Assembly: GCA_030612095.1 (NCBI GenBank)
Contig: JAUWOO010000079.1
Span: forward strand, 1 to 8,448
DNA from: Thermoplasmatota archaeon
Lineage (GTDB): Archaea; Thermoplasmatota; E2; DHVEG-1
Length of the DNA stretch: 8,448 nt
Direction: 5' to 3'
The position numbers and the translations under genes were made by a program. Below the pieces are notes generated by a model. That model saw nothing but the letters and a program-made list of their open reading frames with translations. It was not told where the DNA came from and searched no databases. Positions 1 through 5,518 of the stretch are shown here, one piece after another. Position 1 is the first letter of the stretch, and the number at the start of each line of letters is the position of its first letter.

Positions 1-215
1 ACCTTGTCGACTTCAAGTATCTCTTTCAACCAAGCATCAACCTGATGAGAAGTTGGGCCGCTAGGTTTATCGAGGTTGATCATACTACAACTGAGTAATT
101 CTTTTACACTGCGTTCATTTGGTGATTTTCCATAATTTGGATTAGTTTTAGCCTGGACTTTGATAAGGCGTTTACGTTTCTTATCGGAAGGTAAAACATG
201 CTTTTTATCTGCCAT
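1..215 (-). CDS. cbf5: Cbf5, H/ACA RNP pseudouridine synthase (N-terminal 71 codons only)
   Basis: This is the N-terminal part of the archaeal Cbf5/dyskerin (TruB family) RNA-guided pseudouridine synthase. It works with Nop10, Gar1 and L7Ae on H/ACA guide RNAs to modify rRNA, and can act on tRNA U55. Residues 28-41 (YGKSPNERSVKELL) match the conserved archaeal pre-catalytic region. Residues 45-58 (MINLDKPSGPTSHQ) are the TruB-family DKPxGPTSH motif. The basic, lysine-rich first 20 residues are typical of archaeal Cbf5. The catalytic aspartate (the GTLDP motif of the family) would lie just beyond the window edge, so catalytic competence cannot be judged. The ATG at 215 is chosen because a TATA box sits about 30 bp upstream and no Shine-Dalgarno site is visible. 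It follows cmk by 38 bp on the same strand. The usual V/I before LDKP is N here, a minor departure. Confidence 0.93.
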   Translation of the reverse strand, partial: MADKKHVLPSDKKRKRLIKVQAKTNPNYGKSPNERSVKELLSCSMINLDKPSGPTSHQVDAWLKEILEVDK

Positions 216-240
216 TTCAATTCAACAGAATAAAAACCAC

Positions 241-249
241 ATATAAAAA
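241..249 (-). promoter_or_regulatory. Putative TATA box (box A) for cbf5
   Basis: The minus strand reads TTTTTATAT here, in the 38 bp gap between cmk and cbf5. The centre is about 30 bp upstream of the cbf5 ATG, which would place transcription start within a few bases of the start codon. No GGAGG-like site precedes that ATG. Together these suggest a near-leaderless internal transcript. This is inferred from spacing only; read-through from cmk is also likely. Confidence 0.55.
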
Positions 250-253
250 GTAT

Positions 254-781
254 TTATCTCTTGATTTTTTGAGTGATAAGGTTTACTATCTCATTGGGTG
301 TCTTATCTGCGGAATCAATAACCAGGTCATATATGGAGGTATCTTTAAGATCAATGTTGTAATAATTTTTATAACGCAAAGCCTCGCTTTTCTCCCTATT
401 CAACATCTCTTGTTTTCTTTTCTCTACATCACCGCTCTCACGGTTTACAATGCGCCTGGCTCTTGTTTCTATATCTGCATCCAATATCACTTTCAGGGCA
501 GATATGTTATTTCGATATGCAATCCATCCAGCAATTCTCCCCTCAACAATGACATTTCCATCCCGCAGGATTTCTAGCTGATAATCATCCAGCTCTTTAT
601 CAACCTCTTTGTGCGTTTCACAATAACTGCCAAATTCGTCTAGAGGCATGTTATATTTCTTCGCAGTCTTTCGAAAAAGATCTCCAGAATAAACATATTT
701 CAATCCAATTTTTTCACTCAAAAGCCTCCCGACAGTACTTTTGCCGCTGCCTGGAGTTCCACTTATCGTGATTGTTATCAT
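254..781 (-). CDS. cmk: Archaeal cytidylate kinase
   Basis: A 175-residue P-loop (d)CMP kinase that phosphorylates CMP/dCMP to the diphosphate using ATP, in the cytoplasm. The Walker A loop GTPGSGKST is at residues 8-16. SGDLFR (32-37) and EGRIAGW (80-86) are nucleotide-monophosphate-contact regions typical of the archaeal CMP kinase family. The arginine-rich LID lies at about 107-136 and is followed by the conserved RYKNYYNID (136-144). The length fits the archaeal family, which is shorter than the bacterial Cmk of about 225 residues. The start lies 8 bp after the DUF106 stop codon, with only a weak GGAT element upstream, so translation may be coupled. The archaeal pairing of cmk with adkA, secY and cbf5 supports the call. 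The alternative, another small NMP kinase, is less likely given the LID motif and the neighbours. Confidence 0.93.
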   Translation of the reverse strand: MITITISGTPGSGKSTVGRLLSEKIGLKYVYSGDLFRKTAKKYNMPLDEFGSYCETHKEVDKELDDYQLEILRDGNVIVEGRIAGWIAYRNNISALKVILDADIETRARRIVNRESGDVEKRKQEMLNREKSEALRYKNYYNIDLKDTSIYDLVIDSADKTPNEIVNLITQKIKR

Positions 782-789
782 GAATCCAA

Positions 790-1458
790 TTATTTCAAAG
801 AAGGCATTATTTTTCCTTTAGTCTCCTTCCACCAGTCTGACCAGCTAATCCATTTTAGTCCCTGTCTTATTATTTGCCCTACTACCATGGAAAACATCAT
901 GTAGATCCACAGCCATGCTTGCATTAGGAAAGGTTTATAATAAAGTAACACCCCGTTTGCCCAGGGAGCCGTAAAGTAATAGTAAGACAAATCTCCAAGA
1001 AAATATCTAAGCCACATAAATATTGGTACAATGAATATAAACAGAAAGATCATGGGTTTCATCATTCCACTCTGTGCTTCCGTCTGTTTTTTCATGATCT
1101 CGGGTTGCATCTTCATAAGCTTGTTCACTCTGTTTGTGTTACCTTCCTTACGTGCAGCTGTTACTTCCTTTTGGAATGCCCTAGACATTTCTTGCATCTC
1201 GCCCATTTTTTTCCAATCTGCAAAAAGATTATTGAAAAATGAAGAGAGCGAGACGACTAATACGCCAGCAAGAATTATAGTTAGAACAGGACAACTACCT
1301 TCAAATCCGATTAAAGGATAGAATACAGAATCAAGAGTTACAGCAATTAATGCACTTATGTTCGGGTCGGCAAAAATAAACATCATTACGAACATAACTA
1401 GCATCATCGTCAGAAGTTGACTTCCCTGTGCTGCTGCTTTGTCATCCATTCTTCTCAT
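790..1458 (-). CDS. DUF106 / EMC3-like YidC-family membrane insertase
   Basis: A 222-residue membrane protein of the archaeal DUF106 family (TMCO1/EMC3), distant relatives of the YidC/Oxa1/Get1 insertases. The visible layout is: a hydrophobic segment at about 13-30; a second at about 57-77; a charged cytosolic helical hairpin at about 80-130, rich in K, E, Q and M; a third segment at about 134-154; a fourth at about 180-198; and a basic C-terminal tail. The methionine-rich cytosolic coiled region with the GMMKPM entry into helix 3 (131-136) is characteristic of the family. The start at 1458 has a GAGGA Shine-Dalgarno site 4 bases upstream; a second in-frame ATG at 1449 is less well placed. 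The gene is 9 bp from adkA and two genes from secY, so co-expression with the translocon is likely. The insertase role is known for the wider family and inferred here. Confidence 0.88.
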   Translation of the reverse strand: MRRMDDKAAAQGSQLLTMMLVMFVMMFIFADPNISALIAVTLDSVFYPLIGFEGSCPVLTIILAGVLVVSLSSFFNNLFADWKKMGEMQEMSRAFQKEVTAARKEGNTNRVNKLMKMQPEIMKKQTEAQSGMMKPMIFLFIFIVPIFMWLRYFLGDLSYYYFTAPWANGVLLYYKPFLMQAWLWIYMMFSMVVGQIIRQGLKWISWSDWWKETKGKIMPSLK

Positions 1459-1467
1459 TTTATCCTC

Positions 1468-2016
1468 TTACTCCAATACTGGTGCTGCATCCTTTACCGC
1501 ATCCTCTATAGCATTATCGTGGTTAAATACTATCTTGACTGTTGCACCTGAAAGTGTTGCATATGCCATGGCAGCTGCTCTATTCATCTGTTGATGTTCC
1601 GCAATTTTTTCTTTGGAGTCAGGATCCCTATTACGGGTTATATCTTTTGATCTTCTGTTGCAGATTTCTTCAGGATCTGCTTCAACTACGACGATTGCAG
1701 TAGGATTAAGTTTTTTGATTACCCATTTGGGTAGTCCAGGCATGTAACCCTTGGGGGTTTTTACCGTGCAATGCGTGTCAACGATGACGTTATCCATCTT
1801 TGCAACTTTTTCCGCTGTTTTTATCTGAAGTTCTTTTTGTTGCTCTAATGTTAGTTTTCTCATCTCGTCTCTATCTTTTACTAGATTCATCTCTATTGCT
1901 ATGTCTGCCATGACTGTTCCAAAGGTGACAAACTGTATATCTATTCCTTCTGCAGCCTCTTTCATAACTGTGGTTTTTCCAACGCCAGGTATGCCGGTAA
2001 CTACAACAACTCCCAT
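1468..2016 (-). CDS. adkA: Archaeal adenylate kinase AdkA
   Basis: A 182-residue adenylate kinase (ATP + AMP to 2 ADP) of the archaeal AdkA type, distinct from bacterial Adk. The Walker A loop GIPGVGKTT is at residues 8-16. TFGTVMADIA (31-40) is the AMP-binding segment of the family. VDTHCTVKTPKGYMPGLP (79-96) is a strongly conserved archaeal block. The short LID RRSKDITRNRDPD (121-133) supplies catalytic arginines, and HQQMNRAAAMAYA (141-153) is the family helix. The length is slightly below the usual value of about 190. The start at 2016 is supported by a strong GGTGAGGG Shine-Dalgarno site, and the gap from secY is 20 bp. Position between secY and the DUF106 gene is the classic euryarchaeal order. 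Confidence 0.95.
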   Translation of the reverse strand: MGVVVVTGIPGVGKTTVMKEAAEGIDIQFVTFGTVMADIAIEMNLVKDRDEMRKLTLEQQKELQIKTAEKVAKMDNVIVDTHCTVKTPKGYMPGLPKWVIKKLNPTAIVVVEADPEEICNRRSKDITRNRDPDSKEKIAEHQQMNRAAAMAYATLSGATVKIVFNHDNAIEDAVKDAAPVLE

Positions 2017-2036
2017 TATACCCTCACCTACGTTCT

Positions 2037-3569
2037 TTATTCATTACCAAAGAATCCTCTCAGTACTGGATGCATTTCCATTGCCTGTTCCTTGGCAATA
2101 TCTTCATACATACGGATCATTATACCAACAGTAAGAAGCACTCCTGTACCACTGGCATTACCTACGGTTCCTATTAAATCCGCGCCTCCTGCAAGTGCAC
2201 CTACAGCGGCACCACCTATTACTGTTACAACTGGTATATATCTTTCCAATACCTTTTTGAGAACACGCGGGTCCCTTCTAAATCCGGGTATTTGCATGCC
2301 AGAGCCTTGGATTTGTTTTGCCACGTCCGCTGGCCCCATATTTGTTGTTTCAATCCAGAATTTTGCAAAAAGTATAGATCCAAAGATCATTGCCGTTAGA
2401 TAAATTATGATTTTAATGGCAAATTGCCACGCGGCATGTCCACCATATCCCCCGCTCATTAGTGGCATAAGCCAACTGTTAATCCCGCCTGGGCTGGAGA
2501 GATACCATGCTCCACCAGCTAACGGTTGGGTGCTGATTGCCATATCGTACTTACCGAGCCACCATTGGTTGCCTAATAATGGCAATTTAGAGTTATATAA
2601 AAGCATTGCAAACATGTTTATATTTGCAAGAAGGGCAGCCATAAGAATGACGGGGATGTTTGATGCATAGATAAGTCTGATGGGGTATCTTCCACGTGCG
2701 CCTCTAACCTTGCCATGGGCAAGAGGTAGTTCTATACGGGAGGATTCTGCATAGACGACAATGAAGAATATAACTATTGTACCAATCAACGGTACTATGG
2801 CATTCTGATAACCAATGCTTGGAGCCCCTATAAACATCGCTTGATATCCCCAACTCATCATATCTCCAAGTGACATGCTTGTGGCCATGTAATACGTACC
2901 AGGTATGACACCAGCTGGAGGGTTAGACAGGCTTATTACACCACCTTGCACAGGCAACCAGTTAAACAACCCAGTAAATATTGCTTGTGATACACCTGCA
3001 GCAATGAACAAGGATATACCAGAACCAATACCCCATTTTGAGATTAGTTCGTCCATGAGAAATACGAGCAATGCTCCTATAATAAGTTGAAGAACGATGA
3101 TGAGATTAGCCATTTCAGGGCCTACCATTCCTACCATTCCTCCACTGGGCTGTAAATATCCGAATATCTGTGGTACGGCTTCCACAACGATCATTACGAT
3201 AACAAGTACTTTCTGAGTTCCCTGGTAAATTGCTTTATCTTCTTTCTTGGTAAGATCAAGATTTATAATTTTAGCGCCAACAAACAACTGTAAAATAATG
3301 GATGCAGTAACAATTGGACCAATACCCAGATGCATGATCGATCCAGAGGCTCCTGCCATAATGAAACGATATTGTTCAAATAAATCAATCACATCACCTT
3401 TAAGCCCAAAAATCATGACATTTGTTAAAATGAAATAGATTACCAGACACAGAATCGTCCAGAAGATCTTCGTTCTAAAATTTACATGTCCTTCCGGCTT
3501 GCTAACAGCGGGCCATCTCTCTATGACCGGTTTCAACTTGTATAAGAGACTTTTCTTTTCTTCTGCCAT
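2037..3569 (-). CDS. secY: Protein translocase subunit SecY (Sec61 alpha)
   Basis: This encodes the channel subunit of the archaeal Sec translocon, a 510-residue polytopic protein of the cytoplasmic membrane with about ten helices. Residues about 8-28 form the basic amphipathic N-terminus (KLKPVIERWPAVSKP). The first helix is at about 33-56. The plug and helix 2 region (MHLGIGPIVTASIILQ) is at about 79-94. The basic cytosolic loop SSRIELPLAHGKVRGARGRY, at about 276-295, docks the ribosome and SRP receptor. A second cytosolic loop (IQGSGMQIPGFRRDPR) is at about 420-435, followed by the last two helices at about 446-485. The protein is longer than M. jannaschii SecY (about 436), mainly through extracellular loops at about 205-245 and 325-378. 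The ATG at 3569 is chosen over an in-frame TTG at 3584 because GGGTGG lies 4 bases upstream of it. It is 16 bp after the L15 stop. Confidence 0.96.
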   Translation of the reverse strand: MAEEKKSLLYKLKPVIERWPAVSKPEGHVNFRTKIFWTILCLVIYFILTNVMIFGLKGDVIDLFEQYRFIMAGASGSIMHLGIGPIVTASIILQLFVGAKIINLDLTKKEDKAIYQGTQKVLVIVMIVVEAVPQIFGYLQPSGGMVGMVGPEMANLIIVLQLIIGALLVFLMDELISKWGIGSGISLFIAAGVSQAIFTGLFNWLPVQGGVISLSNPPAGVIPGTYYMATSMSLGDMMSWGYQAMFIGAPSIGYQNAIVPLIGTIVIFFIVVYAESSRIELPLAHGKVRGARGRYPIRLIYASNIPVILMAALLANINMFAMLLYNSKLPLLGNQWWLGKYDMAISTQPLAGGAWYLSSPGGINSWLMPLMSGGYGGHAAWQFAIKIIIYLTAMIFGSILFAKFWIETTNMGPADVAKQIQGSGMQIPGFRRDPRVLKKVLERYIPVVTVIGGAAVGALAGGADLIGTVGNASGTGVLLTVGIMIRMYEDIAKEQAMEMHPVLRGFFGNE

Positions 3570-3585
3570 TGTCCACCCAATCAAT

Positions 3586-3990
3586 CTATTCTGGTATTAT
3601 TACTTCACCGTCTTTTTCTTTAATTTTTTCTACGGCCTTTTCTGATGCGTTGTTAACCTTAATTTTTAAATTGCCGTTTATCTTTCCACCGCCAAGTAAT
3701 TTATCAAAACCCTCTTTGGTGAGATCTATGTTTTTCTTGCCTGGGAATTTTTCTTCCAGTTGACCAACATTTATGGTTTTATCTCTCCTTATAATGCTCT
3801 GAGGCCTTTTGAAACCATGTCGCCCAAAATGATCTGGCATGTTCTTCAGCATATACATGATTCTATGTTTACGTAATCCGGCGTTTCCTCTACCGCCTCT
3901 TAGCCCGGCTCCTCTACCGCCTTTTTTACCTCTGCCATGGGTCATTGATCCTCTGAACTTCTTTGTTTTTTTACGCGTCAATTTAATCAC
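3586..3990 (-). CDS. rpl15: 50S ribosomal protein uL15 (archaeal L15)
   Basis: A 134-residue large-subunit ribosomal protein that binds 23S rRNA with a long glycine/arginine-rich N-terminal extension. Residues 1-40 are very basic, with FRGSMTHGRGKKGGRGAG (12-29) and LRGGRGNAG (30-38), the typical uL15 signature. The globular C-terminal half includes INVGQLEEKF (73-82) and the terminal KIKEKDGEVIIPE. The start is a GTG at 3990 with no good Shine-Dalgarno site (CGGA only). No better start lies upstream within the expected family length, and archaeal L15 usually begins close to this basic run. It is the first gene of the minus-strand cluster. The uS5 and uL30 genes normally found upstream are absent from the flank. 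A TATA-rich region 50-95 bp upstream probably drives the cluster. Confidence 0.95.
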   Translation of the reverse strand: MIKLTRKKTKKFRGSMTHGRGKKGGRGAGLRGGRGNAGLRKHRIMYMLKNMPDHFGRHGFKRPQSIIRRDKTINVGQLEEKFPGKKNIDLTKEGFDKLLGGGKINGNLKIKVNNASEKAVEKIKEKDGEVIIPE

Positions 3991-4059
3991 TTTCCGAGTT
4001 TTTCTTTTAACTGTAGGTCGAAAGCAGATAACATAACATATTATTATACTTTCGTATGG

Positions 4060-4067
4060 TTTATAAG
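4060..4067 (-). promoter_or_regulatory. Putative TATA box for the rpl15-secY cluster
   Basis: The minus strand reads CTTATAAA in a CCCC-CTTATAAA context. The centre is about 73 bp upstream of the rpl15 GTG, predicting a leader of roughly 45 nt. A second candidate, TTATAAAA, lies at 4079-4086, and a weaker GTATAAT lies near 4043-4050. Which one is used cannot be decided by eye. Confidence 0.45.
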
Positions 4068-4080
4068 GGGTTATTCTCTT

Positions 4081-4212
4081 TTATAAGCCAAGGTTGATAC
4101 AACCTACGTTTCTCATTACAAATACAGTTTTGTTGATTTTCTCCGCTGTTTTCTTTACATCTTGTAGGTTATAATTTCCAAGATCGTTGATACGTTTCTT
4201 GTCATCCAGGAT
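4081..4212 (-). other. 43-codon open stretch without a normal start, possible gene remnant
   Basis: Reading the minus strand from 4212, just after an in-frame TGA, gives 43 sense codons and ends in TAA at 4081. The translation looks protein-like, with stretches such as DDKKRINDLGNYNLQDVKK and INKTVFVMRNVGCINLGL. There is no ATG or GTG near its head. In the neighbouring frame an ATG at 4223 (MKNESWM...) would join it through one -1 frameshift to give about 46 residues. I do not recognise the sequence. It could be the tail of a decayed gene, a frameshifted small gene, or chance. It sits between the NYN gene and the rpl15 promoter, where other archaea would have ribosomal protein genes, but it does not resemble uL30 or uS5. 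Confidence 0.25.
4091..4105. repeat. Perfect 6 bp dyad, 3-base spacer, upstream of the rpl15 TATA boxes
   Basis: AGGTTG-ATA-CAACCT is a perfect interrupted palindrome, 4 bp upstream of the more distal TATA candidate (4079-4086) in rpl15 orientation. It could be an operator or an RNA hairpin near the end of the NYN transcript. One or two such dyads are expected by chance in a window this size. Confidence 0.3.
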
Positions 4213-4247
4213 TCATTCTTCATTTTTAAAAGCAACTGTTTTGAAAA

Positions 4248-4757
4248 CTATTTCTTTTTAGTCAATAAATATTTCCTACTTTTATCAAAATCTATAAAGA
4301 GATCTGCAACTTCTCTTAGCCTGTGGGATGTGGTCCTACCAAAGGCTAACACCTCTGTTCTGCATCCTAAACTCTTGGCATGTTCTAACAAATCAGAAAA
4401 ATCTCCGTCTCCACTTATTAGTACAATTGTATCTAGTTTAGGTGCCAGTCTCATTACATCCATTGCGATTCCTACGTCCCAATCTCCCTTTTTAGCTCCT
4501 CCATAGAAAACTTGAAGATCCTTTGATCTTATTTCAAAACCCATTTCTTCTAAAGCATCATAAAATGTGTTCTCATCTTTAACATCGGCCTTTATGACAT
4601 ATGCTATAGCTCTAATGAGTTTTCTACCTGATACAGCCTCTCTTAATATCGTTCTGAAATTAGCTTTACTGTTATAAAGATGCTTTGCAGAATAGTACAT
4701 ATTCTGTACATCTACAAATACACCAATCCTTTGGTCCTTATGTCCTGATTTTGTCAT
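4248..4757 (-). CDS. NYN/PIN-like domain protein (DUF88, LabA-type), putative ribonuclease
   Basis: A 169-residue, single-domain cytoplasmic protein of the NYN (DUF88/LabA/YacP-like) branch of PIN-like nucleases. The characteristic acidic residues are visible: D16 and N19 in VFVDVQNMYY (13-22), D92 and D94 in KKGDWDVGIAMD (89-100) together with D100, and D117 and D119 in SGDGDF (115-120). A family block LGCRTEVLAF (130-139) and the C-terminal LREVADLFIDF (147-157) complete the fold. Families of this kind cleave or process RNA in a metal-dependent way; the substrate here is unknown. The ATG at 4757 is preceded by a good TATA box about 31 bp upstream and no Shine-Dalgarno site, so a short leader or leaderless mRNA is likely. 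The next gene upstream on the same strand is a METTL5-like methyltransferase, 91 bp away. Confidence 0.88.
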   Translation of the reverse strand: MTKSGHKDQRIGVFVDVQNMYYSAKHLYNSKANFRTILREAVSGRKLIRAIAYVIKADVKDENTFYDALEEMGFEIRSKDLQVFYGGAKKGDWDVGIAMDVMRLAPKLDTIVLISGDGDFSDLLEHAKSLGCRTEVLAFGRTTSHRLREVADLFIDFDKSRKYLLTKKK

Positions 4758-4783
4758 ATTTTCAACTCTGTGTATTTAATTCC

Positions 4784-4791
4784 ATATAAAA
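4784..4791 (-). promoter_or_regulatory. Putative TATA box for the NYN-domain gene
   Basis: The minus strand reads TTTTATAT, a near-consensus archaeal box A, centred about 31 bp upstream of the ATG at 4757. This predicts transcription start about 5 nt before the start codon. It suggests that the NYN gene is transcribed independently of the methyltransferase gene. Confidence 0.55.
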
Positions 4792-4848
4792 GAATCCTGT
4801 TAATTAGTATTTTGCCAATTCTTTCGCTTTTCTGGACGACTAGATAAA

Positions 4849-5457
4849 TCATATGCCTGTGACAATTCTCAAAAGTGTCACATCATAGTTTACAATCTTT
4901 TTTTCATGGAACTCATACATCCATTTTATCGGAAAAACATAGTCTTTTGAATAGTTTACTGTGCCACCTAAGGATGAAATCAACTTGATTATAAAAGGAA
5001 TCGTTTTTGCTAGATGGATAGAATACACTATCGGGGCAATTTCAAATCCCTTCTCAATAAATTTCCTGTCTGCCTTTTGATTACTTTTTTGAGCACCAAA
5101 TGGTGGATTCATGATGACAGTGTCGCATTTGATTTCAAAGTCTCTCACATCTTGAACTAGAAATGTTATTTCAAGATTGTTTTTTTCCGCATGCTTTCTA
5201 GCAATCCTTACAGCCTCCTCGTCAATATCTATACCAATGACTTTTTCAGCTCCTGTTAGGGCTGCCCCCGTTGAAAAGATTCCTGTACCACATCCCAAGT
5301 CAATAACTGTTTTATTTTCTATATCTCCAAATTGATGTGCGGTAAAAATAATATCTGCTGCTATGCCGGCTGGAGTCAGATACTGTTCAAAGTGGGGAAC
5401 CGGTTTTTCAAACGATGGAACCTTTTGCAGCAGTATCTCCAATTCTTTTTTTTTCAT
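4849..5457 (-). CDS. METTL5-like class I SAM-dependent methyltransferase (putative rRNA m6A)
   Basis: A 202-residue Rossmann-fold methyltransferase of the COG2263/METTL5 type. The N-terminal block VPSFEKPVPHFEQYLTPAG (13-31) matches the family element LEQYxTP that precedes the fold. Motif I is VIDLGCGTGIFS (51-62), the acidic loop GIDID (75-79) binds the SAM ribose, and the catalytic motif IV is NPPFG (117-121), the (N/D)PPF type used for N6-adenine or other amino-group methylation. In eukaryotes METTL5, with TRMT112, makes one m6A in 18S rRNA; an equivalent archaeal 16S target is plausible but inferred. No TRMT112-like gene is visible here. The start at 5457 gives the usual family length of about 200. 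Upstream spacing to the kinase is 61 bp, with only a weak TATTATT element at about 27-34 bp before the ATG. Confidence 0.87.
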   Translation of the reverse strand: MKKKELEILLQKVPSFEKPVPHFEQYLTPAGIAADIIFTAHQFGDIENKTVIDLGCGTGIFSTGAALTGAEKVIGIDIDEEAVRIARKHAEKNNLEITFLVQDVRDFEIKCDTVIMNPPFGAQKSNQKADRKFIEKGFEIAPIVYSIHLAKTIPFIIKLISSLGGTVNYSKDYVFPIKWMYEFHEKKIVNYDVTLLRIVTGI

Positions 5458-5518
5458 GCTTGATCAAAAATTGATTTTTCCTTAATAATACTTCTTTATC
5501 GGGGCAATAATCTATTAT

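Larger units (their letters stand above)
3991..4247. other. Intergenic region between the NYN gene and rpl15
   Basis: This 257 bp gap holds the likely rpl15 promoter region (about 4040-4086), a 15 bp dyad (4091-4105) and a minus-strand open stretch without a normal start (4081-4212). No uL30 or uS5 sequence is recognisable. An 11 bp GTTTTGAAAAC dyad at 4238-4248 overlaps the NYN stop codon and could influence its 3' end. Confidence 0.6.

Noticed and set aside
3570..3584. TTG start for SecY adding five residues (MIGWT)
   Set aside because: The ATG at 3569 has GGGTGG four bases upstream, and the TTG is directly after the rpl15 stop with no site of its own.
4101..4112. 12 bp match GAAACGTAGGTT shared (inverted) with 8254-8265
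   Set aside because: A few 12 bp matches are expected by chance between all positions and both strands of a window this size; the flanks do not match.
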